Positions 9,104-18,453 of a stretch of 39,442 bases of DNA are shown here, one piece after another. Every line of letters begins with the position of its first letter. The stretch's first letter is position 1. The translations under genes and the position numbers were made by a program. The stretch covers positions 1 through 39,442 of the forward strand of contig JACVJK010000011.1 in the NCBI GenBank assembly GCA_015711955.1. Reading direction: 5' to 3'. The notes under the pieces are model-generated. The model saw nothing but the letters and a program-made list of their open reading frames with translations. It had not been told where the DNA came from and did not search any database. The stretch is from Actinomycetota bacterium (GTDB taxonomy: Bacteria; Actinomycetota; Geothermincolia; Geothermincolales; RBG-13-55-18).

Positions 9104-10288
9104 ATGCCCTCGGAAATGATGCGTCGTAAGGGAGGAGGCTATCCCTTGGCCGAACGGTGGGAAGAGGTCTACGGTCAGGAGGCAGCCATAGGGATCCTAA
9201 GGGGTTTTCTTAAACGAGGAGAGATCCCCCACGCTATGCTCTTTTTAGGCCCGAGGGGCGTGGGCAAGGCGACGGTGGCCCGTCTTTTCGCCGCCGCCTG
9301 CCTTTGCCCCTCTGGGGAGCCAGATGGTTGCCATACCTGCCGTAGGGTTCTGGAAGGGTTACATCCCGATTTTCATTACCTGGAACCGGTGGGCATCCAG
9401 ATCCGCAAGGAGCAGGTGGACGATCTGGAAAGGGCCCTGCACCTCAAGCCCGTGGAGGGAAGGTGCAGGGTGGCGGTGGTGGAGGAAGCGGGGGCCATGA
9501 ACATCCACGCTGCCAACGCTTTTTTGAAGACCTTGGAGGAACCGCCTCCAAGCACTTTCATCATCCTGGTGGCGGAGAGGGAGGAGGACCTGCTCCCTAC
9601 CTTGGTTTCCCGCTGTACCGCGGTGAGGTTCGCGCCCATTCCGGGAGGAGAGATAGAGAGGTATCTGGTGGAGGTGGAGGGTTTGGAGAAGGAGATGGCC
9701 AGGGACTTATCCCGATGGAGCGGTGGAGTTTTCGGAAGGGCGCTGAGTTGGGCCAGGGACGAAAGGAGGCTGAGCTTCCGCTTAGCGGGGGTGGAATTCG
9801 CGGCCCGAGCTCGTCGTGACAGCTTGGCCGATCTTCTCCTTCGTTTGGCGGAGATGCGCAGGGAGTGGGAAGCTCACTCCCATGAGAGGCGCAACGAAGG
9901 GACCGTCTTCTCCGGGGAGGCCTTGGACTCCCGTAGCCTGGCATTTCTCAGGAAAAGGCAGGAGGAGAGGGCCAAAAGGGAGGCTATGCGCCGCAGGATG
10001 GAGGCGGTGGGGGATTTTCTGGATGGAATGGCCTCATTTTACCGGGATATAATCGTCTATGACTTGGTGGAGGCAGGGGGTGGAAGCCCCCTGACTCATC
10101 TAGTGAACCGGGGGCGTTTCCAAGAGGTGGAATCCGAGGCCCTCATTTTGGGCAGGAAGAAAGCGGTGGAGAACTTGGCCCTGGTGGAATGGGCGCGAAA
10201 GGCCGTGGAGAGCAACGTGGATCCGGCGCTGGCCCTGGATGCCCTGGCGGCCGGACTCAAGGGATGGGCGGCGCTGGCCAGGCGATGA
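9104..10288 (+). CDS. holB: DNA polymerase III delta' subunit
   Basis: HAMLFLGPRGVGKATVARLFAAACLC, zinc-binding Cys, NAFLKTLEEPPPSTFIILV; follows tmk. Confidence 0.9.
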   Translation: MPSEMMRRKGGGYPLAERWEEVYGQEAAIGILRGFLKRGEIPHAMLFLGPRGVGKATVARLFAAACLCPSGEPDGCHTCRRVLEGLHPDFHYLEPVGIQIRKEQVDDLERALHLKPVEGRCRVAVVEEAGAMNIHAANAFLKTLEEPPPSTFIILVAEREEDLLPTLVSRCTAVRFAPIPGGEIERYLVEVEGLEKEMARDLSRWSGGVFGRALSWARDERRLSFRLAGVEFAARARRDSLADLLLRLAEMRREWEAHSHERRNEGTVFSGEALDSRSLAFLRKRQEERAKREAMRRRMEAVGDFLDGMASFYRDIIVYDLVEAGGGSPLTHLVNRGRFQEVESEALILGRKKAVENLALVEWARKAVESNVDPALALDALAAGLKGWAALARR

Positions 10289-10372
10289 CCGAAGCCCCAC
10301 ATGGCGCCTCGGGTGAGCCGGCCGTGGCCGGTCGGGGCGCGGGGAGCAAGACGAGGAGGGGTTCTCTCTGAC

Positions 10373-11245
10373 ATGCCCGTGGTGGTAGGGGTCAGTTTTC
10401 GGAAAGGCGGAAGGGTCCGTTTCTACGACGCGGACCGACTGGTCCTCCGGGTGGGGGATGAGGTGATCGTTCCCACTGAGAAAGGGACCGCCTACGGCAC
10501 GGTGGTCACCCCCCCTCGTCAGCTACCCGACTCTCCCAACGGGCCCAGGTTGGAGAAGGTGATCCGGAGGGCCACCGACCAAGACCGCCGTCAGATGGAG
10601 AAGAACGAGGTCCGTCGGGAGAGGGCGGTGCGCAAAGGGCTGGAGCTCATCGCCAAACACGGACTTCCCATGAAGCTGGTGGACGTGGACTTCCCCTTCG
10701 AGGGAGGTACCATCACTTTCTACTTCACGGCCGAGGGCAGGGTGGATTTCCGGGCCCTGGTGAGGGATCTGGCTTCCGCCCTCAAATCCAGGATCGAACT
10801 GCGACAGATCGGGGTGAGGGACGAGGCTAAGATGGTGGGAGGCCTGGGACCTTGCGGCCAGCCCCTTTGCTGTGCCCAGTTCCTCGACCAGTTCCACCCC
10901 ATCTCCATTCGCATGGCCAAGGAGCAGAACCTTCCCCTGAACCCCGCCAAGATCTCCGGGTTGTGCGGGCGCCTCATGTGCTGTCTCCGTTTCGAGTACG
11001 ACCAGTACCGGCGTTTCCTGCTGCGGGTCCCCGCGGTGGGAGAGGAAGTGGAAGTCCACGGGGCTCCTGCCCGGGTGGTGGCCCACGACGTCCTCCACGA
11101 GCGGGTTATCCTGGAGAGGGATAGCGGGGAGAAGTTGGTCGTGCCCGCCGAGTACTTCGGACCAGAGCCGGAGCTGGAAGACGTGGTGCCCGAGCCAGCG
11201 GAGGACGAGATCGTGGGGGACGAGGAGGTTTACGGGACCGGATGA
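10373..11245 (+). CDS. ricT: PSP1 domain protein, RicT/YaaT-like
   Basis: GGLGPCGQPLCCAQFL, LPLNPAKISGLCGRLMCCLRFE; tmk-holB-ricT order is common; ATG 10373 with gaggagggg RBS. Confidence 0.9.
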   Translation: MPVVVGVSFRKGGRVRFYDADRLVLRVGDEVIVPTEKGTAYGTVVTPPRQLPDSPNGPRLEKVIRRATDQDRRQMEKNEVRRERAVRKGLELIAKHGLPMKLVDVDFPFEGGTITFYFTAEGRVDFRALVRDLASALKSRIELRQIGVRDEAKMVGGLGPCGQPLCCAQFLDQFHPISIRMAKEQNLPLNPAKISGLCGRLMCCLRFEYDQYRRFLLRVPAVGEEVEVHGAPARVVAHDVLHERVILERDSGEKLVVPAEYFGPEPELEDVVPEPAEDEIVGDEEVYGTG

Positions 11246-11464
11246 GGGGCTTACACATCCGATCTTCCCTCCCTTTTCCCGTTCGTCCTCGATAGCGGGA
11301 AAGCGTCGAGTTCTTGGTGCCCGGGGAGGGAACGGGGGGTTCCAGCGGATCCCCGGTCGTTCGCCGCACGGGAGTCTCGTCCCCTCGCATGCCCCCCATG
11401 GTCCCCCGCTAATATAGCTGCGAGGACTTGTGGAACCCCGCTCCGTTTCAGTTGATGTCGCTTA

Positions 11465-11493
11465 TCGACAGCTCAATTACCTTGTGCTATATA
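11465..11493 (+). promoter_or_regulatory. Putative extended -10 promoter for the oxidoreductase operon: TCGACA-N17-TATATA with TGn
   Basis: -35 TCGACA 11465-11470, 17-nt spacer, TGC-TATATA -10 at 11488-11493, within a local AT-rich patch. Confidence 0.5.
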
Positions 11494-11499
11494 TCTTTA

Positions 11500-11661
11500 A
11501 CGGACAGAGGTCGGATTCCAGCCTTTGCCCTTGACCGGTGGCAAGGGAGGTTCGAGTAGAATCCTAAAAAACCGCTGAGTAGGGAGGGAGAAGTATTCCC
11601 CCGCGGTTAACCGGCCACAAGTCCCCTTTTCCCATCGCGATGGGGAGAGAGACGTTTTTTT
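11500..11661 (+). ncRNA. Candidate structured leader with attenuator upstream of the 2-oxoacid oxidoreductase operon
   Basis: Helices GGATTC 11513-11518/GAATCC 11559-11564; CCCTTG 11528-11533/CAAGGG 11542-11547; AACCGC 11570-11575/GCGGTT 11603-11608; then an intrinsic terminator. Confidence 0.4.
11627..11661 (+). terminator. Intrinsic terminator 80 nt upstream of the gamma subunit start
   Basis: Stem around TTTTCCCAT-CGCG-ATGGGGAGA followed by TTTTTTT at 11655-11661. Confidence 0.65.
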
Positions 11662-11740
11662 CCTGCGGCGCTTGTAGGGCCAGGAAAGGCGCAGGAGGTC
11701 GGAGGGCTCGAGGAACTTCTGAACGTCGGAAGGGAAAGCC

Positions 11741-12340
11741 ATGGTGGAGATAAGGTTTCACAGCTTGGGAGGGCAAGGAGCGGTCACCCTGATCCATCTG
11801 CTGGCCATGGCCGGCGATCGCATGGGCCGGTTCGTCCAGGCCTTCCCCTTCTTCGGCGCGGAGCGCCGGGGCGCGCCCGTGAAATCTTACCTGCGGGTGG
11901 ACGAAAGGCCGATATACCTGCGGAGCCAGATTTACCGCCCCGATTACGTGGTGGTGATGAACCTCGGGCAGACGGAGATGGCCCTTTCCGAGGGCACCAA
12001 GGAAAACACCATATTCATCTTCAACGCCACCGAGGAGGAGGCCTCCCGGCTGAACCACATACCCTTCGAGGCCTACCGGGTGGACGCCACCTCCATTGCG
12101 CTGGACCTGGGCATGGAGGTGGAAGGGATGCCCCTGGTGAACATCCCCTTCTTGGGGGCCGTGGCTCGCGTGACAGGCTTGGTGAACATGGAGGCCATAG
12201 CGGAAGTCTTGAGGGAGAGCTATCCCCCGGACAGGGCGGAGGCGAGCTTGGAGGCGGCCCGGCGGGGCTTCGTCTCGGTGGTCAAGTTCAAGGAGGCGCA
12301 GGAGGAGACGGAGGACAGCAGGGCGCTGGCCGGAGGCTGA
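11741..12340 (+). CDS. 2-oxoacid:ferredoxin oxidoreductase gamma subunit
   Basis: [48 protein letters not shown]. Confidence 0.93.
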   Translation: MVEIRFHSLGGQGAVTLIHLLAMAGDRMGRFVQAFPFFGAERRGAPVKSYLRVDERPIYLRSQIYRPDYVVVMNLGQTEMALSEGTKENTIFIFNATEEEASRLNHIPFEAYRVDATSIALDLGMEVEGMPLVNIPFLGAVARVTGLVNMEAIAEVLRESYPPDRAEASLEAARRGFVSVVKFKEAQEETEDSRALAGG

Positions 12341-12374
12341 ACCGGATCCTCCCCGGAGAAAGAGGGCGAATGTC

Positions 12375-12695
12375 ATGGGACAGGATGAGAAAACGCGCAG
12401 GGTCGCATCCGTCCTGCCGGGTAGACCCCGGGAGGTGGGGGAGGAGATAGGCTTTCTCACCACCATCTCGGTGCCCTCGAAGGGCAGCGTGGGGTTGACC
12501 GGTACCTGGAGGACCTTCGTCCCGGTTCTGAGCCGGGAAAGATGTACGGGGTGCCTCATCTGCTGGGTTTACTGCCCTGAGGCCTGCATAACCCGGGAGA
12601 TAGAGATAGACCTCAATTTCTGCAAGGGGTGCGGGATCTGTGCCGAGGAGTGTCCTCGGGGAGCCATCGCCATGGTCAAGGAGGAGAAGCGTTGA
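12375..12695 (+). CDS. 2-oxoacid:ferredoxin oxidoreductase delta subunit (2x[4Fe-4S] ferredoxin)
   Basis: [16 protein letters not shown] and [16 protein letters not shown]. Confidence 0.93.
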   Translation: MGQDEKTRRVASVLPGRPREVGEEIGFLTTISVPSKGSVGLTGTWRTFVPVLSRERCTGCLICWVYCPEACITREIEIDLNFCKGCGICAEECPRGAIAMVKEEKR

Positions 12696-13903
12696 GGTTG
12701 GTGGAGACGGGAAACCACGTGGTGGCTCACGCCGTGCGCCTGGCCCGGGTGGAGGTGGTTTCCGCCTATCCCATAACCCCCCAGACCCAGGTGGTGGAGA
12801 AGATCTCCCGCTTCATCGAGGAGGAAGGGTTCGAGTGCGAGTACATACCGGTGGAGAGCGAGCACAGCGCCATGGCCGCCATGATCGCCGCCGCCGCTGC
12901 CGGGGTTCGCGCCTTCTCCGCCACCTCTGCCCACGGGCTGGTGTACATGTACGAGCTGCTCCACTGGGCGGCGGGCAGCAGGCTGCCCATGGTCATGGCC
13001 AACGTGAACCGGGCCCTGGGGCCGGGTTGGAACATATGGTGCGATCAGCAGGACACCATGTCCGCCCGGGACACCGGGTGGATCCAGATATACTGCTCCA
13101 CCCACCAGGAGATCCTGGACACGGTGATCCAGGCCTACCGGGTGAGCGAGGACCCCTCCGTGTTCCTGCCGGTGATGGTCTGCTATGACGCCTTCACCAT
13201 GTCCCACACCTACATGCAGGTGGATCTCCCCGACCAGGAGGCGGTGGACCGGTTCCTGCCGCCCTTCCGGTCACCCTGGAGGATGGACCCCCGCTTCCCC
13301 CTCACCCACGGCTCGGTGATATATCCCCAGGATTACGAGGAGACCAGGTTCTCCATCTACCGCGCTCACGAGGCGGCCAAGGAGGTCATCCGGCGGGCGG
13401 CGGAGGAGTACCGGGATTTGGTGGGCGGTTACCACGGGGACCTGGTGGAGACCTATTTCATGGAGGAGGCCGAGCACGCCGTGGTGGCGGTGGGGAGCCT
13501 GGCCCTGGAGGCCCGGGTGGCGGCAGAGGAGCTGCGCCGGGCCGGCCACCCCTGCGGGGTGGTGAGGATCCGCACCTATCGCCCCTTCCCATCGGAGGAG
13601 CTGAGGCGTTTGCTGGGCAAGATGCGTACCGTGGTGGTGCTGGACCGGGCGGTCTCCTTTGGGCTGGGGGGAATACTGGCGTCCGAGGTGAGGGCGACCT
13701 TGGGCGGCGAGGGGCCGAGGCCAGTGAGCGTCATCGCCGGCCTGGGGGGAAGGGACGTCCCTTACACTTTGATAGCGGAGAGAACCGAGGCGGCCATAAA
13801 GGGACAGGCCATGGAGGAGGAGTGGCCCACCCTGGCCTTGAGCGATCGCCATCGGGTAAGCAAGGAGGCCCTGAGGGCGCTGGGGGAGGTGAGTGAAGCT
13901 TGA
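12692..13903 (+). CDS. 2-oxoacid:ferredoxin oxidoreductase alpha subunit
   Basis: [53 protein letters not shown] start overlapping the delta stop (TTGA). Confidence 0.92.
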   Translation: MRLVETGNHVVAHAVRLARVEVVSAYPITPQTQVVEKISRFIEEEGFECEYIPVESEHSAMAAMIAAAAAGVRAFSATSAHGLVYMYELLHWAAGSRLPMVMANVNRALGPGWNIWCDQQDTMSARDTGWIQIYCSTHQEILDTVIQAYRVSEDPSVFLPVMVCYDAFTMSHTYMQVDLPDQEAVDRFLPPFRSPWRMDPRFPLTHGSVIYPQDYEETRFSIYRAHEAAKEVIRRAAEEYRDLVGGYHGDLVETYFMEEAEHAVVAVGSLALEARVAAEELRRAGHPCGVVRIRTYRPFPSEELRRLLGKMRTVVVLDRAVSFGLGGILASEVRATLGGEGPRPVSVIAGLGGRDVPYTLIAERTEAAIKGQAMEEEWPTLALSDRHRVSKEALRALGEVSEA

Positions 13904-14862
13904 GGATCAAGGACCTTCCTGACGAGGAATTGCTCCTGCCCGGAAACGCCGCCTGCCAGGGATGCCCTTCCTCCATAGCCCTGCGCCTCGCCCTCAAGGC
14001 CCTGGGGAGGAACACCCTGATGACGGTGGTCGCCTCGTGCACCTCGGTGCTCCAGAGTCCCTTCCCCGCCTCCGCTCTCGGGGTACCGCTGCTGAACATG
14101 GCCTTCGCCACCGCCGGGGCCTCCGGGTCGGGCTTGGCCGCGGCGGTGGAGAGGCTGGTCAGGAAAGGCGTGTACGCGGAGAGGCCCACCGTCCTGGTGT
14201 GGGCGGGGGACGGGGGCACCTACGACATCGGGATCCAGGCCCTCTCCGGGGCGGCGGAGAGAAACGCCGACTTCATCTACGTGTGTTACAACAACGAGGC
14301 CTATTCCAACACCGGTACCCAGCGCAGCGGGGCCACCCCCTACGCCGCCTGGACCACCAACACGGTGTCGGGCAAGCGGGAGTGGCGCAAGGACATGGCC
14401 CAGATCATGGTGGCCCACGGGATCCCCTACGTGGCCACCGCCTCCCTGGCCTATCCCATCGACCTGTACGAGAAGTTCCTGCGGGCCAAGGAGATAAGGG
14501 GCACCCGCTACATCGAGGTCCTGGCCCCCTGCCCCCCGGGGTGGAAGTTCCCCTCCGGGCACACCATAAAGGTGGCGCGGCTGGCGGTGCAGACCGGGAT
14601 GTGGCTCCTCTACGAGCACCGGGAGGGTACCACCAGCTACACGGCGGGGACCCAGCGGTTGATCCAGGGAAAGGCCCGCCGGCTCCCGGTGGAGGAGTAC
14701 CTGAAGGTGCAGGGGAGGTTCCGCCACCTCTTCCACCCGGAGAGGGACGAGGGGCGCATCGCCGAGATCCAGCGGCGGGTGGACCGGGTTTTCGAGACCC
14801 TCGAGTTCACCTACCGCATGAGGGAGCATATAATGGATATCGAGATGCTTCCCCCCAGGTAG
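13900..14862 (+). CDS. 2-oxoacid:ferredoxin oxidoreductase beta subunit (TPP-binding)
   Basis: GNAACQGCPSSIALRLALKALG, VWAGDGGTYDIGIQALSGAAERN, YNNEAYSNTGTQRSGATPYAAWT. Confidence 0.95.
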   Translation: MRIKDLPDEELLLPGNAACQGCPSSIALRLALKALGRNTLMTVVASCTSVLQSPFPASALGVPLLNMAFATAGASGSGLAAAVERLVRKGVYAERPTVLVWAGDGGTYDIGIQALSGAAERNADFIYVCYNNEAYSNTGTQRSGATPYAAWTTNTVSGKREWRKDMAQIMVAHGIPYVATASLAYPIDLYEKFLRAKEIRGTRYIEVLAPCPPGWKFPSGHTIKVARLAVQTGMWLLYEHREGTTSYTAGTQRLIQGKARRLPVEEYLKVQGRFRHLFHPERDEGRIAEIQRRVDRVFETLEFTYRMREHIMDIEMLPPR

Positions 14863-14875
14863 GGCGAGAGGTCGG

Positions 14876-14951
14876 GCCGGCGTAGCTCAGCAGGCAGAGC
14901 GGCTCACTCGTAATGAGCAGGTCAGGAGTTCGAGTCTCCTCGCCGGCTCCA
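14876..14951 (+). tRNA. tRNA-Thr(CGT), CCA encoded
   Basis: Acceptor GCCGGCG/CGCCGGC, anticodon stem GCTCA/TGAGC with loop CTCGTAA (anticodon CGT at 14909-14911), T-arm GGAGTTCGAGTCTCC, encoded CCA. Confidence 0.95.
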
Positions 14952-15007
14952 TTTTTTATGGGTTTAAACCGGGCGAAGGCAAGCCCGCGAGCGCGGGAGC
15001 CGTGGCG

Positions 15008-15211
15008 ATGGGCTATTACGACCTCTTCTACCTGTTCGAGAACGACCCCTCGGGCAAGGGCCCGGATTCCGGAGGCAGTCCCCGTGGGGCCGGAGGAGGC
15101 TTGACCACCGTGTGCCCCCGCTGCATCGCGCCCGTCCCGGGGCCGGTCCCGGAGACCGGCGGACGGCGGGCTTGCCCTGTCTGCCGGGCCCCCTTACTAC
15201 CCCGGGCGTGA
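15008..15211 (+). CDS. Small putative zinc-ribbon protein
   Basis: About 67 aa with paired CPRC...CPVC knuckles; no strong RBS. Confidence 0.35.
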   Translation: MGYYDLFYLFENDPSGKGPDSGGSPRGAGGGLTTVCPRCIAPVPGPVPETGGRRACPVCRAPLLPRA

Positions 15212-15518
15212 GCCATTGACCCGACTTCGCCTTCCGTGCCCGACCGGGGCTTCGTCGAAGGCACTGGTCGCTTTGTGGGGTGCCTGCCGCGGGGCGGAAG
15301 CGACGTCCTCTGTTTTTCGCTCGTCCTGATGACCGTCCGCCGACTTGGTCGTAATAAGCGGTGGCGACGAGGCTGCGCCGTTCCCCCGCCCTTTTCACCG
15401 CTGGCCCGCGGCGGGGGACCGTTCGCCGAAAGGAGCGGATCACCCCTCCCGGCCCTGTCGATTTAGGAAGCGAGAGCCCAGAAACCCCTGAGATTTCGAG
15501 AAAAGGAGGCGATGAGAG

Positions 15519-16031
15519 GTGAAAGGGAAGATGAGGAAAGTGGGGCTCCTGCTGGGGGTCCTGGGGGTGCTGGTGATGTGCATGGGAGGGGCGGCCTACG
15601 GTGAAGTGGAACGGGGCGTGACCGTATCCGCCAATGTCCTGCCGGTGATCCGCCTCACCGTCTCGCCCGATAAGGTGGACTTCGGGAGCATGGACCCCGA
15701 GAACCCATCCCGCACGGTCGCGTTAGGGGCCACCGTGTCCAGCAACCGCTACTGGGAGCTGACGGTGACCAAGGACGGGGACCTTTATAATGAGGAAGAG
15801 AACTACAGCATCCCCTCATCCCAGCTGACCTTCAGCGTGACTTCCTCTGACCAGAGGGTCACCTCCACCGGAAGCGGTGAGTTCGGGACCGGCCCGAACG
15901 GCACCCTCGTGGCGGCGGGGAGGCGGGGCGGCAACATCGGCCTCACAGTGAACTACCGGCTGGTGATCACCTGGGACGACCCGCCGGGCCAGTACTCCGC
16001 CACCCACACCTACACCGCCATGCAGCCGTGA
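15519..16031 (+). CDS. Secreted WxL-like / beta-sandwich surface protein
   Basis: Signal peptide MRKVGLLLGVLGVLVMCMGGAAYGEV, VDFGSMDPE..., NRYWELTVTKDG; GTG start. Confidence 0.6.
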   Translation: MKGKMRKVGLLLGVLGVLVMCMGGAAYGEVERGVTVSANVLPVIRLTVSPDKVDFGSMDPENPSRTVALGATVSSNRYWELTVTKDGDLYNEEENYSIPSSQLTFSVTSSDQRVTSTGSGEFGTGPNGTLVAAGRRGGNIGLTVNYRLVITWDDPPGQYSATHTYTAMQP

Positions 16032-16043
16032 GAGGAAGGGGTT

Positions 16044-16080
16044 GGGCCCGGGGCCCCGGCCCCGGGCCCTTTTCCTTTTT
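16044..16080 (+). terminator. Strong intrinsic terminator
   Basis: 11-bp perfect stem GGGCCCGGGGC-CCCG-GCCCCGGGCCC (16044-16069) followed by TTTTCCTTTTT. Confidence 0.85.
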
Positions 16081-16257
16081 CCAAGCCATAACGCGACAGA
16101 CGAGTTCCGAGGTCCGCAAGTCCTCGCTCGAGATCGACCCTTTTCGGCCCGTGATCGAACGCCGCCAAGGGATAAAAGAGGCATACAAGGGAGAAGGGAA
16201 TCGAATCGGTGGGGAAGAAAAACCCCTTGAGGCCCGAACCCGCCCGGACGATATAGC

Positions 16258-17229
16258 ATGGAGATGAAGGCGATAACGGCTCTGGTATTGGTGTTGCTCC
16301 TGGCCCTCATGGGCCTCCCGCCCCAGGAGGCCTCCGCACAGGCCTTCGACCTCACCGTGCTTCCCGCCAAGAACGAGATCACCGCCGCGCCGGGCACGGC
16401 GCAGGAGTTCACCATCACCGTGCGCAACCACGCCGCGGAGGCCATGGACATCAAGGTATACCCCATGGACTACCACGTGACCCCGGAAAACCAGTTCGTC
16501 TTCCAGGAACCGGGCCACTACACCTACTCCTGCGCCACCTGGCTCCGCTTCCCGCGGGAGGTGCTGCCCATGGGCCCCAACTCCGAGGCCCGACTGCCGG
16601 TGCGGGTGGAGGTGCCCCCCGACGCCGAGCCGGGGGGGCACTACGCGGTGGTGTTCTTCGAGAAGGTGCTCACCCCGGAGGAGATCGCCACCGGGGCCCA
16701 GCTGGCACCCCGGGTGGGAGCCCTGGTGCTCCTCACCGTGCCCGGGGAGATCGTCCGGGAGGGGAGGATAAACTCCTTCCGGGTGGAAAGCGACTTCCTC
16801 TCCCTCTGGGGGCCTTCGGAGGCCAAGAGGGAGGGCTTCCCGGTGCGCTCCCTCCGCTACCGCCTGGAGGTGGAGAACCCGGGCAACGTGCACATCACGG
16901 TCAAGGCCTTCCTCCGCTACCGGCCGCTCTTCGGCCTCGGGCGGGGCGAGGTGGAGCTGGGGGAGATGACCATCCTGCCCGGGACGGTGCGCGTCTTCGA
17001 GGGCCTCCTTCCCGACCCCCCCGCCTTCGGGGTCTACCGGGCCGAGGCGCAGATCCTTTACGGCAAGGACCTCTTCACCTTCGACGTGGAGAGGAGGGCG
17101 TCCGCCGGTTTCTGGGTCATCCCGGTGCTGTGGATCGTCATCTTCGCCGCCCTGGCGGCGGGCCTCTACTGCTTGCTGCGCAGGCTTCGGGGCAGGATAC
17201 CCTGGAGGATCCGGCTGGAGAGGAAGTAG
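16258..17229 (+). CDS. DUF916-like exported protein with C-terminal TM anchor
   Basis: Signal peptide; FDLTVLPAKNEITAAPGTAQEFTITVRNHAAEAMDIKV, WLRFPREVLPMGPNSEARLPVRVEVPPDAEPGGHYAVVFFE; C-terminal TM GFWVIPVLWIVIFAALAAGLYCLL plus basic tail. Confidence 0.65.
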   Translation: MEMKAITALVLVLLLALMGLPPQEASAQAFDLTVLPAKNEITAAPGTAQEFTITVRNHAAEAMDIKVYPMDYHVTPENQFVFQEPGHYTYSCATWLRFPREVLPMGPNSEARLPVRVEVPPDAEPGGHYAVVFFEKVLTPEEIATGAQLAPRVGALVLLTVPGEIVREGRINSFRVESDFLSLWGPSEAKREGFPVRSLRYRLEVENPGNVHITVKAFLRYRPLFGLGRGEVELGEMTILPGTVRVFEGLLPDPPAFGVYRAEAQILYGKDLFTFDVERRASAGFWVIPVLWIVIFAALAAGLYCLLRRLRGRIPWRIRLERK

Positions 17230-17495
17230 GGGCCTTTCGGGCTTCCCCGTTTCCCCACCCTCTTGTCAGGCGAAAGGCCGGAAGGTCACCGGGGGTCATC
17301 CACGAGGTCGCGCTCTCCGTCTACCTTTCTCGCTTTGTGGGGACCGCTCACCTTTTAAGGTGGTGGGGAAGGGAATCGCGCGCATCGTCCTTGAGGGGGG
17401 CGTAGGAGGAACGGGCGACATGAGATACCTGCTCTGCCGGCTTTGGTCTTTGTTTTCAGGCGATAACCCGGGAAATGGAGAGGGATTAAAGAAGT

Positions 17496-17522
17496 GGGAC
17501 CGCGGCCGGAGGCCGCGGTCCC
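17496..17522 (-). terminator. Perfect 12-bp hairpin, possible terminator of the minus-strand small secreted gene
   Basis: GGGACCGCGGCC-GGA-GGCCGCGGTCCC; minus-strand continuation ACTTCTTTAAT is only moderately U-rich. Confidence 0.4.
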
Positions 17523-17616
17523 CGGAAAGAAGGGGCGTCGGAGGGGATTCGGTCGATTCGGTCAAGCCCTTCTCACATGGCCCGCTCTCCTTTCCCTCGC
17601 CGAGGCGCCGCCGTCA

Positions 17617-17844
17617 TCAAAGGGGCACCACCGTGGTCGTGCCTTGGCAGGTCAAAGTGGCCACCGGCACGTTGCTCCGCACCGTGCCGTCGGGGAGGAC
17701 CCGGATGCAGGTCCTCACCGTCACCCGCACGGTGACCCCGGCGGAGCTTCCGGCCAGGGCGGGGACGCAGGCGGTATAGACCGAAAGAACCGCCACGAGG
17801 ACCGTCACCGCTATCAACGCCATCCCTAGCGTCCTGGCCGGCAT
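17617..17844 (-). CDS. Small secreted protein (75 aa)
   Basis: MPARTLGMALIAVTVLVAVLSVYTACVPALAGSSAGVTVRVTVRTCIRVLPDGTVRSNVPVATLTCQGTTTVVPL; minus-strand aaaggaggtg SD just upstream of ATG; clear signal peptide. Confidence 0.65.
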   Translation of the reverse strand: MPARTLGMALIAVTVLVAVLSVYTACVPALAGSSAGVTVRVTVRTCIRVLPDGTVRSNVPVATLTCQGTTTVVPL

Positions 17845-18453
17845 CCTCCGCACCTCCTTTCCTCTCACTTCCTGAAACGGCATCTGGCTCCGCCGGGAGC
17901 ATAGGTCCGGGAGGTGATTGGGGACATCCCGCAGGGGGATTCCATGGAAGGGTGCCATGCGACACGTCGTCCTGCACTCGTGAAACCGCCGACCTTGGGA
18001 AGGACGGGCGCTTCTTGAAACGTCTCCTGGACACCAGACCCCCGGGGGGAGGGTGGCGCAAGGTAGGCTGGGGGCGGGGTGGAACCCATCGGCGCAGCAC
18101 CTAAGGCTGCCATCACCTGCGGGAGGAACCGCCGGTACCGGCCGACGCGAAAGCCCCATCACCCGGAAGCCGCCAAACCGCCACCCCCTTTTCGCCGGCC
18201 CCGAAAGACCGTGCCCCATGGCCGCGTCGGGGAAAAACTTAGAACGTCACCATCAGTTGATTATCCCCAAGTCGAGCCGCCTCTATCGGGGGCGGTCACG
18301 ACCATGGATGGCGGTACGGGAGGAAGCGGGGTGGATAGCGGGCGTTCCGGGCGGAAGGCGGGTTTCTCCGGGCTTTCTTTGGGTTAGCCTTTGTGGGAAC
18401 ATGGACCAAGGCAAGGTGGCTTCAGGAGGAAGCCGGAGGGGGTCAGAGGAAAG

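Noticed and set aside
11600-11662. T-box riboswitch
   Set aside because: No AGGGTGGNACCGCG core and no codon-specifier-like stem I could identify; the downstream operon is not amino-acid related
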